From Brassica napus (taxonomy: Eukaryota; Streptophyta; Magnoliopsida; Brassicales; Brassicaceae): a DNA stretch of 64,000 nucleotides. The notes below the pieces were generated by a model. That model searched no databases, was not told the DNA's origin, and was given only the letters and a program-made list of their open reading frames with translations. Where the stretch lies: positions 57,401,452 to 57,465,451 of the forward strand of contig NC_063447.1 in NCBI RefSeq assembly GCF_020379485.1, read 5' to 3'. The position numbers and the translations under genes were made by a program. Within the stretch, counting starts at the first letter, position 1. Each line of letters starts with the position of its first letter. This document shows, in pieces, positions 8,710 through 21,600 of the stretch.

Positions 8710-11700
8710 AACATTAAAAACAATGATTTTGTATATTATAAAATATCTTATACTACTTTAGAAAAAGAGTTAAAATACCTTCTCAGCTTAAGAATATAGC
8801 CCAATTTCTTCATAAAGAGTTGTTTGGGATCGAATCCCAATCAGTGTGATTCCATTTACACACTATGTTCTCGACAATTCTTCCTAAGAAACGCATACAC
8901 GTAGTACTGATCAATGGCTATCTTCTTATAGAACCTTGCTTCCCTCCTAGCTCGGACACCGTGTTCCCCATTATATGCACCACTCCTGCTTGAACTATCT
9001 CCCGATTACTATCTTGCTGATGGCTGAACAATTTACCAGTGACCTCCAAGGCTTAAAACTTTACAAAGAGTATGATATTGTGTTGTGACCATATGTAGAG
9101 ATGCAGAGATGCAGAATTTCTTATTGGTAAAAGATTCAAAACGGGACACTTAAATCAATTGTAGAGTTGCAGAGATACCATATGAATACTCTTCCGGTCT
9201 TTTCACTCAGTCAGAGAAATTTATTTTAGAGCAATGGCTTCAAGGTGCTTTGACGTATTTGAAGCTACAGATTTCAAAGAAATCATACTTGGTTGGAGAT
9301 TTTGTACGCGTCTAGCTGATTCAAAAAGAGTAATACCCAGTCTACCTTTTTGAGAAAAAAAAACTAGCTGATGATGAAAACTAAGGTTATTTTCAGTTAA
9401 TATTTTTGTTTTAATAGGGGATAGATATCCAACTTAATAATTTATTTACGATAGAATTGCTTCTTGCTTACTTCATCTATTTTGGAATATAAAGATTTTA
9501 TTTTTAAAAGGAGTGTAAATTAAGACTTATTAAAATGATTTTTATATTATATGTGTTATTTTGATGATAGATAGTATCGCTACGACTAGTGATTTCTTGG
9601 ACTTGGGTATGATTTTCACCTTGAACTAAATTACTATTGATTGGTCAGTTTGAGTTCGGGTTTCAACCAATAATTAATATGGTGGATTATAACAAAGATC
9701 GATTTAATATTTAATAGATTCTAAACTTAAATCTGATAGTGTAGTAACAATTCACTTTTTATCACTAAGTGCTACCGGAATATATGATGTATAAAAAAAA
9801 GGTATCGTATCCACGTGAAGGCTGCAAGATGCAGGCATGCACATGTCTGTTGCGTTAAATAATATGATTTTAGTGATTCGAGTGAGTACAATATTAAGAT
9901 TTTAGTGATTCGAATCAATATACAATATCGAACCTGATATTTTTCGAAAACAGATCCATCAATAGTATTAAAACATAAAGAAGATTTGTGGGACCCAATT
10001 TGATTTTAAATAAAAAACTTTATATAAATATATCAACTAAATTTTGTTAAACTTTTAAATATCTATGTTTATGTTTTTTCAATATCTTAGATGTTTAAAA
10101 ATTTATCACTGATATGTTCAATTTTAAACACTTTTTAGGGAATGCACTGAAGAACAAACTCGTAATTACTAACATGTTCAATATTATGTGTTTTTTTATA
10201 AATAAATTCATTTAAAAAATTTGCGTTAAACTCTTTAAGTTCTTCGTACGGTACTGCTCACTATCTACTTGGGTAACATATATATATTTTCTCATCTGAG
10301 GGTATCTCATCTGTTTGGAAGAAGAGGTGCATCTCATAGATGGATCTTTTTTGGATATTTAAATTTTGTCTAAAACATAATTATATATATGCATGGCTAC
10401 ACATGGGGTTAATTCGAATCCGAATCAATTAGCTTCCTAGAATATGTCACCAATAAATCATTCATGTGCGGTTGGACAACATGCATATACATTATACACA
10501 CGTGATGATAATCTCTTCTTGTACTAATTAAGAAACAAAGCCCTCAAAAAAGAGTATTTGGTGTAGTGAAATCAATGAAGTAGTTTGGGATTTATGAAAT
10601 CAGAATGGACTGCTTCACTGTTTTTATGTGTGGGAGTTCGTTTTGACATTTATGTTTAGTTTTAGAGTTTATGATTATTTAGCCTTTTTCTTAATTTTTT
10701 GAAAATTTTTCCTTGTATACTATTTTGTGATAAAAAGTAAATTAGTGATATTGATGAAATTTGCCATTCATATTATTTTATTTGTATTTATAAATAATTA
10801 AAATTTACATTAAATATCCAATTATATAGACAGTGTAACTTACTGAAATATGCACACAATTTTATATTATGTACAAGTATTCAAAGAAAACTGTATAAAA
10901 GATGATATCATTAGTGGAAGCTGCGGTCATTTTAATAAGTATTCATTAATGTTTATATATCAAGAGGTTTTGATTTCGAGGTCTTTGACGCAAGAAGTAC
11001 CGTTAGAACTGGATTTCATAAAATAGCTTATGGTGATGTAAATAGACGTGAATCTTAATGTATGTAAAATTGTTGGCTGTATTTTGGTCTATGTAATGTT
11101 TTTTATAGTTTGTAATAGTGTAATGTTTTTTATAGTTTGTAATAGTATAAATTACCAACGTTTAAAATGATCAAATTACTTTTGAAAAGGTATTAAAGAA
11201 AAACTAGCAGAAATTTGCAATTTTGCATTTATGGTATAACAGAATGATGTTTGTATATATGATTATCAAAGGCAAAAAGTTATATTTAGAACACGCTTAT
11301 AATATTAACTTTCTTAACATCAAATATCAACTGGCCTTTTTTCTAGAAAAGAACACTCCTGACTAAAATGTTGCAAATCATAGAAATACATAAATTTTAC
11401 GTTAACTAGTGTCAAGCTCAAGCCATCACTCATTGAATCAAATGTTTCTAACCAGTATCATATAATTTTAAAGATTCCATACAACTTTTTATAAGACATA
11501 ATGGGGTCTACACATGATGGACCCGAGACTAAAGGTTATGAAATCTCAATGCCAGAAGAAGAAGATAGAGCCCATCCGTCAATCAGCTCTCTCTGCTACT
11601 AAAGTAGCCAACATTCAAAATATCAACCAATACAAAAGGCGTGAACAATGTACGACGAAGCCAGCTCATCAAATCTCTCTGTACAACGGATTTGGTTGTC
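8710..11700. other. Gene-poor intergenic stretch
   Basis: About 3 kb of AT-rich sequence without a recognisable gene or RNA. A coding-looking minus-strand patch at roughly 8880-9010 ([18 protein letters not shown]) was not identified. Small direct repeats occur at 9866-9912 (GATTTTAGTGATTCGA twice) and 11093-11146 (27 bp twice). Confidence 0.6.
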
Positions 11701-11715
11701 TCAACCTATATACTG

Positions 11716-11947
11716 AACCAAGTTGCTTTGGTCTAGTGGTATAGGAGCTCCAGCTGGAGTGTCCGCCCCTGGGTTCGAGTCTTGGCCACTGCGGAATTTA
11801 TATGTGGGCTGCAGCACCCGAGACCGAAGACCGTTACACGGTGAGCCACATGGTGACGCCCTGGCAGCGTCCATGCTCACTTCGGTCTCTAGTCTGGACC
11901 ACCTCGGTGGGGCCAGAATACTCGGTCAGCAAAAAAAAAAAAAAAAA
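11716..11947 (+). mobile_element. tRNA-derived SINE, full length
   Basis: The 5' part resembles a tRNA: an A-box-like TGGTCTAGTGGTATAGGAG at about 11729-11747 and a B box GGGTTCGAGTC at 11771-11781. A tRNA-unrelated body follows, ending GGTCAGC plus a run of about 17-19 A. A perfect 13-bp target duplication AACCTATATACTG flanks it (11703-11715 and 11948-11960). Such elements are transcribed by RNA polymerase III and mobilised by LINE enzymes. It lies about 270 bp upstream of the MAM start codon. Confidence 0.92.
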
Positions 11948-12105
11948 AACCTATATACTGTCATGTACTGATGCTCACAAAAGATAGGATTTAGGGTTTT
12001 AGTATAAAATTATGTAAAGTGATGTACTGAAACGTGTGAGAAAAGAGTAATAACAAATTGTTTTCTTCTCTACCAACTTTTCTTCTTTTGGCTTCTGTTT
12101 TTACC

Positions 12106-12113
12106 TATAAATA
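12106..12113 (+). promoter_or_regulatory. TATA box of the MAM gene
   Basis: TATAAATA lies 113 bases before the first codon of the methylthioalkylmalate synthase copy, a normal distance for a plant promoter with a short leader. Confidence 0.55.
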
Positions 12114-12782
12114 CACATATATTATAACGACATATTCTCATTGCAAAACAATTTCCTCATAATCCTCAAATAAAAATAAAAATATATTTATTCTTCTCTC
12201 CTACGTATACTCATCGTTATGGCTTCGTCGCTTCTGGCATCTCCCCCAATGATCCCCACCATCAGTTCCGCCGTGGTTGTCCGATCAGGCTTAACATGTC
12301 CCGTAAATGGGGCGACTATTGACCTCAAACCCGTCGTGGAACGGTGGCCGGAGTACATACCACACAAGCTTCCCGACAAGAATTACGTGCGTGTATTAGA
12401 CACGACGCTCCGTGACAGTGAACAATCTCCCGGTGGGGCTCTTACTCCACCTCAGAAGCTTGAGATTGCAAGACAGCTCGCAAAACTCCGAGTAGACATC
12501 ATGGACGTTGGTTTTCCGGTGTCGTCTGAGGAAGAGTTCGAAACTGTCAAAACCATCGCCAAGACCGTGGGAAACGAGGTTATTTCTATCTTCCTTCTAT
12601 TTATTACATAAAGATTTTTATGTTCAAATATCAAACTATGTAGTTAACGTTTTTTAGGACACTGAATAACGTTGGAACGAATATTAGCATGTTTTACGCA
12701 AAAAATACAAGACCCAATGGAGAAATTATCAAAATACCATCAAAAAGATACTATATTAAAAAAAAAGACTATATACCAGACC

Positions 12783-15700
12783 CAAGGCAAAGGCCCCTTT
12801 CAAATTCTTCTCAATGCTTAATGATAACCCAGATTTTGCGCCTCTTATAGCTGAGTGCTGGTCTTCCCTGCCTTTCTATGGCACGATGATGCTTAGAGTT
12901 TCAAAGAAACTCAAGGAACTCAAGAGAATTATTAGAGCTTTCAGCCGAGAGAATTACTCGGGAATTGAAAAAAGAGTAACTGAAGCTTTTGAAGAGCTCT
13001 CTCAGTGTCAACAGATTGTTTTGTCTTCTCCAACGCCAACGGCGAGCTTAAATGAGAGAATTGCTCATGACAAATGGGTCAACCTTGCTCGGGCGGAAGA
13101 GTCATTCTTTTTCCGGCGGTCTCGTGTAACATGGCTTGACAAAGGAGATGCTAACACTACCTTTTACCACCGCCAGGTCAGAACAAGACTATATCAGAAT
13201 CATGTTATTTTCTTGCAGGATGATTATGGTAATGTGGTTAATTCGAAGGAGGATATTATGAACCTGGTTGTGTCGTATTACGAGAATCTATTTGGCGGTG
13301 TCTCTCCTTCCACTGACTCTTCTCTGGAGGACTTATCTCAGTTAATCTCCTACAGATGCTCCCCTTCAGTTAAGGAATCGCTGGAAGCTCCGTTTACAAG
13401 CTTGGACATCCAATCAGCTTTTTTCTCTTTACCGAGGAACAAAGCGCCGGGTCCGGATGGCTATCCAGCAGAGTTTTTTACTCATCATTGGAAAGCAGTG
13501 GGGCCTGACTTGTTTATGGCTATCCAGGAATTCTTCTCCTCAGGGAAAATGTTACAGCAGTGGAATGCAACCATTCTAACTCTCATCCCCAAGAAGAAAA
13601 ATGCAGTGCTTGTCTCTGACTTTAGACCAATTTCATGCTGCAACACGGTGTACAAAGTCATTTCCAAGCTACTTGCAAACCGGCTGAAACAAATACTTCC
13701 GTCAGTAATCTCGAATACTCAATCTGCATTTATTCTGGGAAGACTACTGGTGGAAAATTTTCTTATGGCCACCGAGCTTATTCAAGGTTACAACTGGAAA
13801 AATATTTCCAAGCGCTCTCTTCTCAAGGTTGATCTGAAGAAGGCATTTGATTCTCTTAATTGGGACTTTATTTTGATGCTTCTCAAGGCGCTTTGTTTCC
13901 CTGAATCTTTCATCAACCTGATTGCTCAGTGTATCACAACAACCAGGTTCTCAGTTTCGGTAAATGGCGAGCTAGGGGGATATTTTAAAGGTTCTCGCGG
14001 CCTGCGTCAAGGTGACCCCCTCTCCCCATATCTCTTTGTCCTAGCTATGGAAGTGTTCGCACAGCTCCTGAACAAGAACTTTGTAAATGGTGACATTGGC
14101 TACCATCCATCAGCGAATGATCCGGCTATCTCTCATCTAGCATTTGCGGACGACATAATGGTTTTCTTTGATGGAGAACAGAGCTCTCTTCAGCAAATAT
14201 CAGCAACCCTTCAGAGCTTTGCTTCTTGGTCGGGCTTACATATGAACAGGGCCAAAACTGAACTGTATGTGGTGGGGTTGAGCCAGACGGAAACCGCAGA
14301 TTTGGCAAGTCTTGGCTTCTCTCTGGGATCACTTCCTGTCCGCTATATTGGTCTCCCTCTAATGCATCGAAAGCTCCGTATCTGCGACTACATGCCACTT
14401 ATGGACCAGCTTAAAAGGCGCTTCTCCTCCTGGACCTCCCGTGCTCTTTCCTTCGCAGGGAGACGCTAATTACTTAACACTGTCATTGCTGGTACCCTAA
14501 AATTCTGGTTTTCATCCTTTGTTCTTCCGAAGGGCTGTATTAAGGCTATTGAATCCCTATGTTCTCGGTTCCTCTGGAATGGAAACATCACTAGTAAAGC
14601 GGCAGCAAAGGTTTCTTGGAATGTGGTATGTCTCCCTCGTTCTGAAGGTGGTCTAGGACTTCGAAACCTCAGCATATGAAACAAAACTCTTTCCCTTAAG
14701 CTGGTATGGCTTCTTCACAGTGAGTCTGAGTCACTTTGGGCCTCCTGGACTAAACACCACCGACTTAAAGGACTCAGCATTTGGAGCTTAGATGAAAAGA
14801 AGCAGGGGTCTTGGATCTGGAAATCTATTTTGAAGCTCAGGCCACTTGCTGAAAATTTCCTAAGGTGTGAAGTTGGCAATGGGGAGCAAGCCAGTTTCTG
14901 GTTTGATTTTTGGCTACCGATAGGCCCTCTGATTAACTTGCTGGGTTTTGACGGACCGCGGCAACTTGGTGTCCCCATTCATGCCAAAGTGGCAGATTGT
15001 TGCTCCAACACTGGTTGGATTCTGAGACCAGCAAGGTCTCCGCAGACAGAGCAGCTCCATATCATCTTGTGCTCCGTCCAGCCTCCTTCACATTCATCAG
15101 TGCGAGACTGCTACAAGTGGTACGTTGATGACCTCTACTTAGACTCTTTCAACACTGCTAGAACTTGGGAATCTGTTAGAGATAGGTCCAGTACTGTTGA
15201 TTGGGAATCAGTGGTTTGGTTGGTGGCCACGTTCCAAGACATGCCTTCCACATGTGGGTTACTCACTTAGATAGGTTGCCAACAAGATCTCGCATTGCAG
15301 CTTGGGACCACAACGTTGAGAATTCTTGTCTCCTCTGCAACGGGCTGGACGAAAACAGAGACCATCTTTTCCTCCGCTGCAGGTTTAGTGAGCGTCTTTG
15401 GAAAATGATCATTCGAAGGCTTGGCTATCAACCCTTCTTATTCCACACTTGGACATCGCTTATAGAATGGCTTCGCATGAAGGATTCTACTTGCCCTCAG
15501 ACTCTGCGTAAGCTGGCTGCTCATGCAGTCATCTATCACCTGTGGCTTGAGAGAAACAACCGTTTGCACAATGCAGTCTTCTCGTCTACAGACCGCATCT
15601 TCAAGGACATAGATCGTCATATCAGAAACACGATCCTAGCAAGGAAGGGGAGGAAGAAGTTCCATTCTCTTATGTGCACTTGGCTGAAATTCTCTTAGCT

Positions 15701-15867
15701 ATGTGTTAGTGCTGTTGAGTTTTTATAAACTCTCCTAGAAAATCCTGTGATGTTTTTTATCTTTTTTTGGCATCATTTGATTTAGTAGCTTTAACCTTTT
15801 GTACATGTACAAACAATGTTTCATTTTTATGATAATTCACATACTTATCAAAAAAAAAAAAAAAAAA
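12783..15867 (+). mobile_element. 5'-truncated L1-type LINE in MAM intron 1
   Basis: A non-LTR element inserted in the same orientation as MAM. From 12783 it encodes the C-terminal part of the endonuclease/RT protein. It ends with an untranslated tail and a poly-A run (15850-15867) just before MAM exon 2. The first open reading frame and the endonuclease are missing. Coding is broken by stops at 14467-14469 and 14676-14678 and by a frameshift near 15225, so it is dead. I could not find a convincing target duplication. Confidence 0.88.
12814..15698 (+). pseudogene. LINE reverse transcriptase remnant with zf-RVT tail
   Basis: Residues read as an RVT_1 domain: FRPISCCNTVYKVISK, KAFDSLNWDF, RQGDPLSPYLF and the catalytic AFADDIMVF (near 14146). 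These are followed by the typical linker (RYIGLPLMHRKL), then WFDFWLPIGPL and a C-terminal zf-RVT region (RIAAWDHNVENSCLLCNGLDE). The frame is intact to 14466, where a Gln position of the family has become TAA. The downstream frame continues through a second stop at a Trp position (14676) and shifts once near 15225. It belongs to the common plant LINE/Ta11-like group. Confidence 0.85.
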
Positions 15868-17693
15868 ACCTTTGTTTTGCTAAGGTGGATGAGGAAACAG
15901 GTTACGTCCCGGTGATAAACGCCATCGCACGAAGCAAACCAAAAGACATTGAGGCGGCCTGGGGAGGCGGTGAAATACGCGAAGAGACCTAGGATACTCA
16001 TATTCACATCTACTAGTGACATTCACATGAAATATAAGTTGAAAAGGACTAAAGAAGAAGTCATCGAGATGGCCACGAGTAGTATTAGGTTTGCTAAAAG
16101 CTTAGGCTTCGTTGACATCGAATTTGGTTGCGAAGATGGCGGCAGGTCCATGTCTTTATAAAACTCTAATCTATCTCGATAATTTGATTACACCTGTTTT
16201 ACGGTATAAAATATTAGTCTTACGTTTACATCTACATTTGACGTTAGCGTTTATATTTGGCAAGAATATATATTTTACAATTGAAAAGTGTTTGTTATTT
16301 AAATGTTTTCTCAACCAACTTATGGACCTCGTTAGTTGTTACATTTATATTTTTCTATATCATGTTAATGTTACACAGATTTTTTTAAATACTATGTGTC
16401 TTTTTATAATCAAGTAGGTTTGAGTTTCTATGCAAGATTCTAGGAGAATCGATAAAAGCGGGTGCAACCACGGTGGGCATCGCGGACACTGTAGGAATCA
16501 ACATGCCGCAAGAATTCGGCGAACTTGTGAGCTACCTCAAAGCAAACACTCCTGGAATTGATTATGTTATCTTCTCTGTTCATTGTCATAACGACCTTGG
16601 TGTTGCTACCGCCAACACAATAACCGTACTATTTTAAATTCCCCCTTTTTCATTTAAGTACAAATATCTATCTAAAATACGTGTAGAACAATTAGTTTAC
16701 ATTATAGTAGGGTGTATGTGCGGGAGCACGACAAGTCGAAGTAACGATTAACGGAATAGGCGAAAGAAGTGGGAATGCACCGCTTGAAGAGGTAAGATAT
16801 ACCAGGAGGTCCATATTGAAATGGAAAATAAGATAATATTTAATGGTTTCGACAGAAGGATTTGATGGATGTGAATTGACTTTTTAATCTTTTAGGCTTT
16901 GAGTTGAAAATCCATGACATGCTAGTAGTAGTCTTCATCATCAATTCATCATCAACATTAATATTTCTTTGTTATGTAGGTCGTGATGGCTTTGAAATGC
17001 CGAGGAGAATATCTGATGGATGGTGCCTACACAAGAATAAACACACGCCAAATTATGGCTACTAACCAGATGGTAACTTCTTATATATACTAGAGTAAAA
17101 AAACGACCAAGCTATATATATATTGCCTTTATATATATCATACTAACTAATAGGCGTAAACTATATATTGAGTAGGTTCAAGAATATACCGGCTTATATG
17201 TTCAACCACATAAGCCCATAGTTGGAGCCAGCTGTTTTGTTCATGAGAGCGGCATTCACCAGGTTTGACATATTAAATTAGCTAAATGCCTAAATGTGAC
17301 ATAAAATAAACATGTGATGATTTTTTTAATTAATGATGATTTGTTTAAACATTTGCAGGATGGAATCTTGAAAAACCGGAGTACATATGATATCTTATCG
17401 CCAGAAGATGTTGGGGTTGTAATATCTCAAAGTTCCAGCATTGTTCTTGGAAAGCTTAGGTAATGAATGATTCTATATATTTCCTAGTTTTACATATTGT
17501 TTTCTTTTTCATATTGAATTATGATTCATATGAACAACAATGGCAATATATATGCAGCGGACGTCATGCTGTGAAAGATCGACTGAAAGAGGTATTTCTT
17601 GTGATTTCTTTAATCGTTAGTTACATGTACAACAGTCATACATATATTAACAAGATTACGGGTGTGATTGAAAGGCACATGATAAATTATTAA

Positions 17694-18593
17694 GAGAAAT
17701 TCTTGGGTTCACCCCCTAGGTGAACCTCTAGATTCACCTACCAATAGTGTTTGAGTATTTGATATTTGATATCTTTTAAAAAAGGAAACAAAATTGAATT
17801 TCCAAATAAGATTATATTTTTGAAATAAAACAATAAAAATACATAAAAATAGTTACAAAAAATAAATAAATAAATATTGATAAACTTTTAGCAAAATACT
17901 AAATCCTATACCCTAAATCCTAAACTCCAAACTCTAAATTATAAACCTTAAATCTTGGATAAACCGTAAACCATTAGAAAATTTTAAATTCTAAATCATA
18001 CATTAAAAACTAAATCTTAATAACACTAAACCCTAAACCCTAATCACTAAACCCTAAACCCTTGGATAAACCCTGAACCCTTGGATAAATCATAAACTCT
18101 AAATCAAAAATATTTAAAATTAAACCCTAGAGTTTATGATTTATCCAAGGGTTCAGAGTTTACCCAAGGGTTTAGGGTTTACCCAAGGGTTTAGGGTTTA
18201 CCCAATGGTTTAGGGTTTACCCAAGGGTTTAGGGTTTAGTGATTAGGATTTAGGGTTTAGTGTTAGTAAAATTTAGTTTTTAATGTATGATTTAGGGTTT
18301 AAGATTTTCCAACGGTTTAGAGTTTATCCAAAGTTTAAGGTTTAACGTTTAGGGTTTAGGGTTTAGGATTTAGGGTATAGGGTTTAGTATTTTGCTGAAG
18401 ATTTAACAATATTAATTAATTTATTTTTTGTAGCTATTTTTATGTATTTTTATTATTTTATTTTAAAAATATAATCTAATTTGGATATTCAATTTTATTT
18501 CCTTTTTTAAAAGATATCAAATATCAAATACTCAAACACTATTGGTTGGTGAACCTAAAGGTTCACCCTAGGGGGTGAACCCAAGAATTTCTC
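17694..18593. mobile_element. 900-bp fold-back MITE, Mutator-like, with telomere-like arms
   Basis: The ends are GAGAAATTCTTGGGTTCACC and its inverse. The inverted similarity continues through almost the whole element, so each half is the imperfect complement of the other, with the centre near 18120. A perfect 9-bp target duplication AATTATTAA flanks it (17685-17693 and 18594-18602), as expected for Mutator-type transposition. Both arms are made of degenerate CCCTAAA / TTTAGGG phrases. There is no coding capacity. It separates MAM exon 8 from the satellite array. Confidence 0.9.
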
Positions 18594-18602
18594 AATTATT
18601 AA

Positions 18603-21600
18603 TCAAAAATTCTAAAAGCATACCTATCTATCAACAAAAACTCTTGTTATCCTAATTTCTAAATCACAATCTCAAATCTACAATATTTATCAACAAAATG
18701 ACAACTTTCCAAAAATAGCAGGTTTTGGAAAATTTATTTAAAAACTCTTAAACCATACATACCTATCTATAACCAAAAACTCTTGTTATCCTAATTTCTA
18801 AATCACAATCTCAAATCTACAATATTTTCTCTACAAAAATAATAACTTTATAAAAATAGCAGGTCTTAAAAATTTTATTTATAAAACATAACCTTTAGAT
18901 CAAAAATTACAAAAGAAAACCCATCTATCAACAAAAAATCTTATTATCCTAATTTCTAAATGGCAATCTCAAATCTATAAAATTAATCTACAAAAATGAC
19001 AATTTTCAAAAAAATAGCAGGTTTTGAAAAATTTATTTAAAAATTATAACATATTGATAAAAAAATTATAAAACCATACCCAACTATCAACAAAAACTAT
19101 TATTATCCTAATTTCTAAATCACAATCTCATATCTACAATATTTCCCTACGAAAAATGATAAAAAAATTTTCAAAAATAGCAGGTTTAGAAAATTTATCT
19201 AAAAGTTATAACATATTGATCAAAAATTCTAAAAGCATACCCATATATCAACAAAAAATCATGTTATCCTAATTTCTAAATCACAATCCCAAATCTATAA
19301 AATTTCTCTACAAAAATGATAATTTTCTAAAAATAACAGGTTTTGGAAAATTTATTTAAAAATTATAACCTATTGATAAAAAATTATAAAACCATATCTA
19401 TCTATCAACAAAAACTCTTATTATCCTAATTTCTAAATCATAATCCAAAATCTACAATTTTTCTCTAGAAAAATGATAACTTTCCCAAAATAGTACCCAA
19501 CTATCAACAAAAACTTTTGTTATACTAATTTCTATATCACAATTCTATATCTACAATATTTCTCTACAAAAATGATATTTTTTTTTCTAAAATAGCAGGT
19601 TTTAGAAAATTTATCTAAAAGATATAACAAATGGATCAATAATTCTAAAAGCATACCCATATATCAACAAAAAATCTTGTTATCCTAATTTCCAAATCAC
19701 AATCCCAAATTTATAATATTTCTCTACAAAAATGAAAATTTTCAAAAACTAACAGGTTTTGTAAAAATTATTTAAAAATTATAACCTATTTATAAAAAAA
19801 TATAAAACCATATCCATCTATCAACAAAAACTATTGTAATCCTAATTTCTAAATCACAATACAAAATCTACATTTTTCTCTCGAAAAATGATAACTTTCC
19901 CGAAATAGTAGGTTTTGGAAAATTTTATTTATACATTTAAAATTATTGATCAAAAATTCGAAAAGCATACCTATTTATTAACAAAAACTTTTGTTATCCT
20001 AATTTCTAAATCACAATCCAAAATCTACAATATTTTTAAAGAAAAATGATAACTTTCCCAAAATAGCAGGTTTTAGAAAATTAATTTAAACATTATAAAT
20101 TATTGATCAAAAATTATAAAATCATACCTATCTATCAACAAAAACTTTTGTTATCCTAATTTCTAAATCACAATCCAAAATCTACAACTTTCTCTAGAAA
20201 AATGGTAACTTTCCCAAAATATTAGATTTTGGAAAATTTATTTAAACATTACATATTATTGATAAAAAATTATTAAACCATACCCATCTATCAACAAAAA
20301 CTCTTGTTATCCTAATTTTTATATCATAATCCAAAATCTACAATGTTTATATAGAAAATGATAACTTTTCCAAAATAGTAGGTTTTGAAAAATTTATTTA
20401 ACAATTATAAATTATTGATAAAAAATTCTAAAAGCATACCTATTTATCAACAAGAAATCTTGTTATCCTAATTTCTAAATCACTATCCAAAATCTACAAC
20501 TTTCTCTAGAAAAATGGTAACTTTCCCAAAATATTAGGTTTTGGAAAATTTATTTAAACATTATAAATTATTGATCAAAAATTATAAAACCATACCTATC
20601 TATCAACAAAAACTCTTGTTATCTTAATTTCTAAATCACAATCCAAAATCTACAACTTTCTCTAGAAAAATGGTAACTTTCCCAAAATATTAGGTTTTGG
20701 AAAATTAATTTAAAAATTACATATTATTGATAAAAAATTATTAAACCATACCCATCTATCAAAAAAACTTTTGTTATCCTAATTTCTATATCACAATCCA
20801 AAATCTACAATGTTTCTATAGAAAATGATAAATTTCCCAAAATAGTAGGTTTTGAAAAATTTATTTAAAAATTATAAATTATTGATCAAAAATTCTAAAA
20901 GCATACCTATCTATCAACAAAAACTCTTGTTATCCTATTTTCTAAATCACAATCTCAAATCTATAATATTTATCAACAAAATGACAACTTTCCAAAAATA
21001 GCAGGTTTTGGAAAACGTATTTAAAAATTATAACCTATTGATCAAAAATTATAAAACCAAAACCATCTATCAACAAAAACTCTTGTTATCCTAATTTCTA
21101 AATCAAAATCCCAAATCTACAATATTTTTCTACAAAAGTGATAATTTTTAAAAATGAGGTTTTGGAAAATTTATTTGAAAATTATAACCTATTGACCAAA
21201 AATTCTAAAACCATACCCATCTATCAACAATAGCTCATGTTATTCTAATTTCTAAATCACAATCCCAAATCTATAATATTTCCTTACAAAAATAATATTT
21301 TTTTAAAAAATAGCAGGTTTTAGAAAATTTATCTAAAAGATACATATTGATCAAAAATTCTAAAAGCATACCCATATATCAACAAAAACTCTTGTTATCC
21401 TAATTTCTAAATCATAATTCCAAATCTACAATATTTATCAACAAAATGACAACATTCCAAAAATAGCAAGTTTTGGAAAATTTATTTAAAAATTATAACC
21501 TATCTATCAAAAATTCTAAAACCATATCCATCTATAACAAAAAACTCTTGTTATTCTGATTAATGAATCACAATCCCAAATCTACATTATTTCTCGACAA

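Larger units (their letters stand above)
12219..17591 (+). pseudogene. MAM: Methylthioalkylmalate synthase (MAM) copy, disrupted and 3'-truncated
   Basis: Eight exons can be read: 12219-12578, 15885-16145, 16418-16625, 16711-16791, 16980-17072, 17176-17262, 17359-17459 and 17558-17591. All have GT/AG junctions and compatible phases apart from one indel. MAM condenses omega-methylthio-2-oxoacids with acetyl-CoA in chloroplasts to elongate methionine for glucosinolates. Family motifs include [74 protein letters not shown] and LGKLSGRHAVKDRLKE. Lesions: one extra G in 15961-15964 shifts exon 2; the metal-site motif reads DSEQ instead of DGEQ; the plastid leader is some 30 residues shorter than I expect; exon 3 starts with a shortened junction; and everything after RLKE is missing, replaced by a MITE and a satellite. 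Intron 1 contains a 3-kb LINE. IPMS is the alternative family, but the leader ([18 protein letters not shown]) favours MAM. Confidence 0.9.

Noticed and set aside
8880..9010. Minus-strand coding-like patch ([20 protein letters not shown])
   Set aside because: It looks protein-like but is short, bounded by stops and matches no family I can name; not annotated as a gene.
11729..11781. Possible tRNA gene
   Set aside because: A and B boxes are present, but there is no cloverleaf 3' half; flanking duplication and poly-A show it is a SINE.
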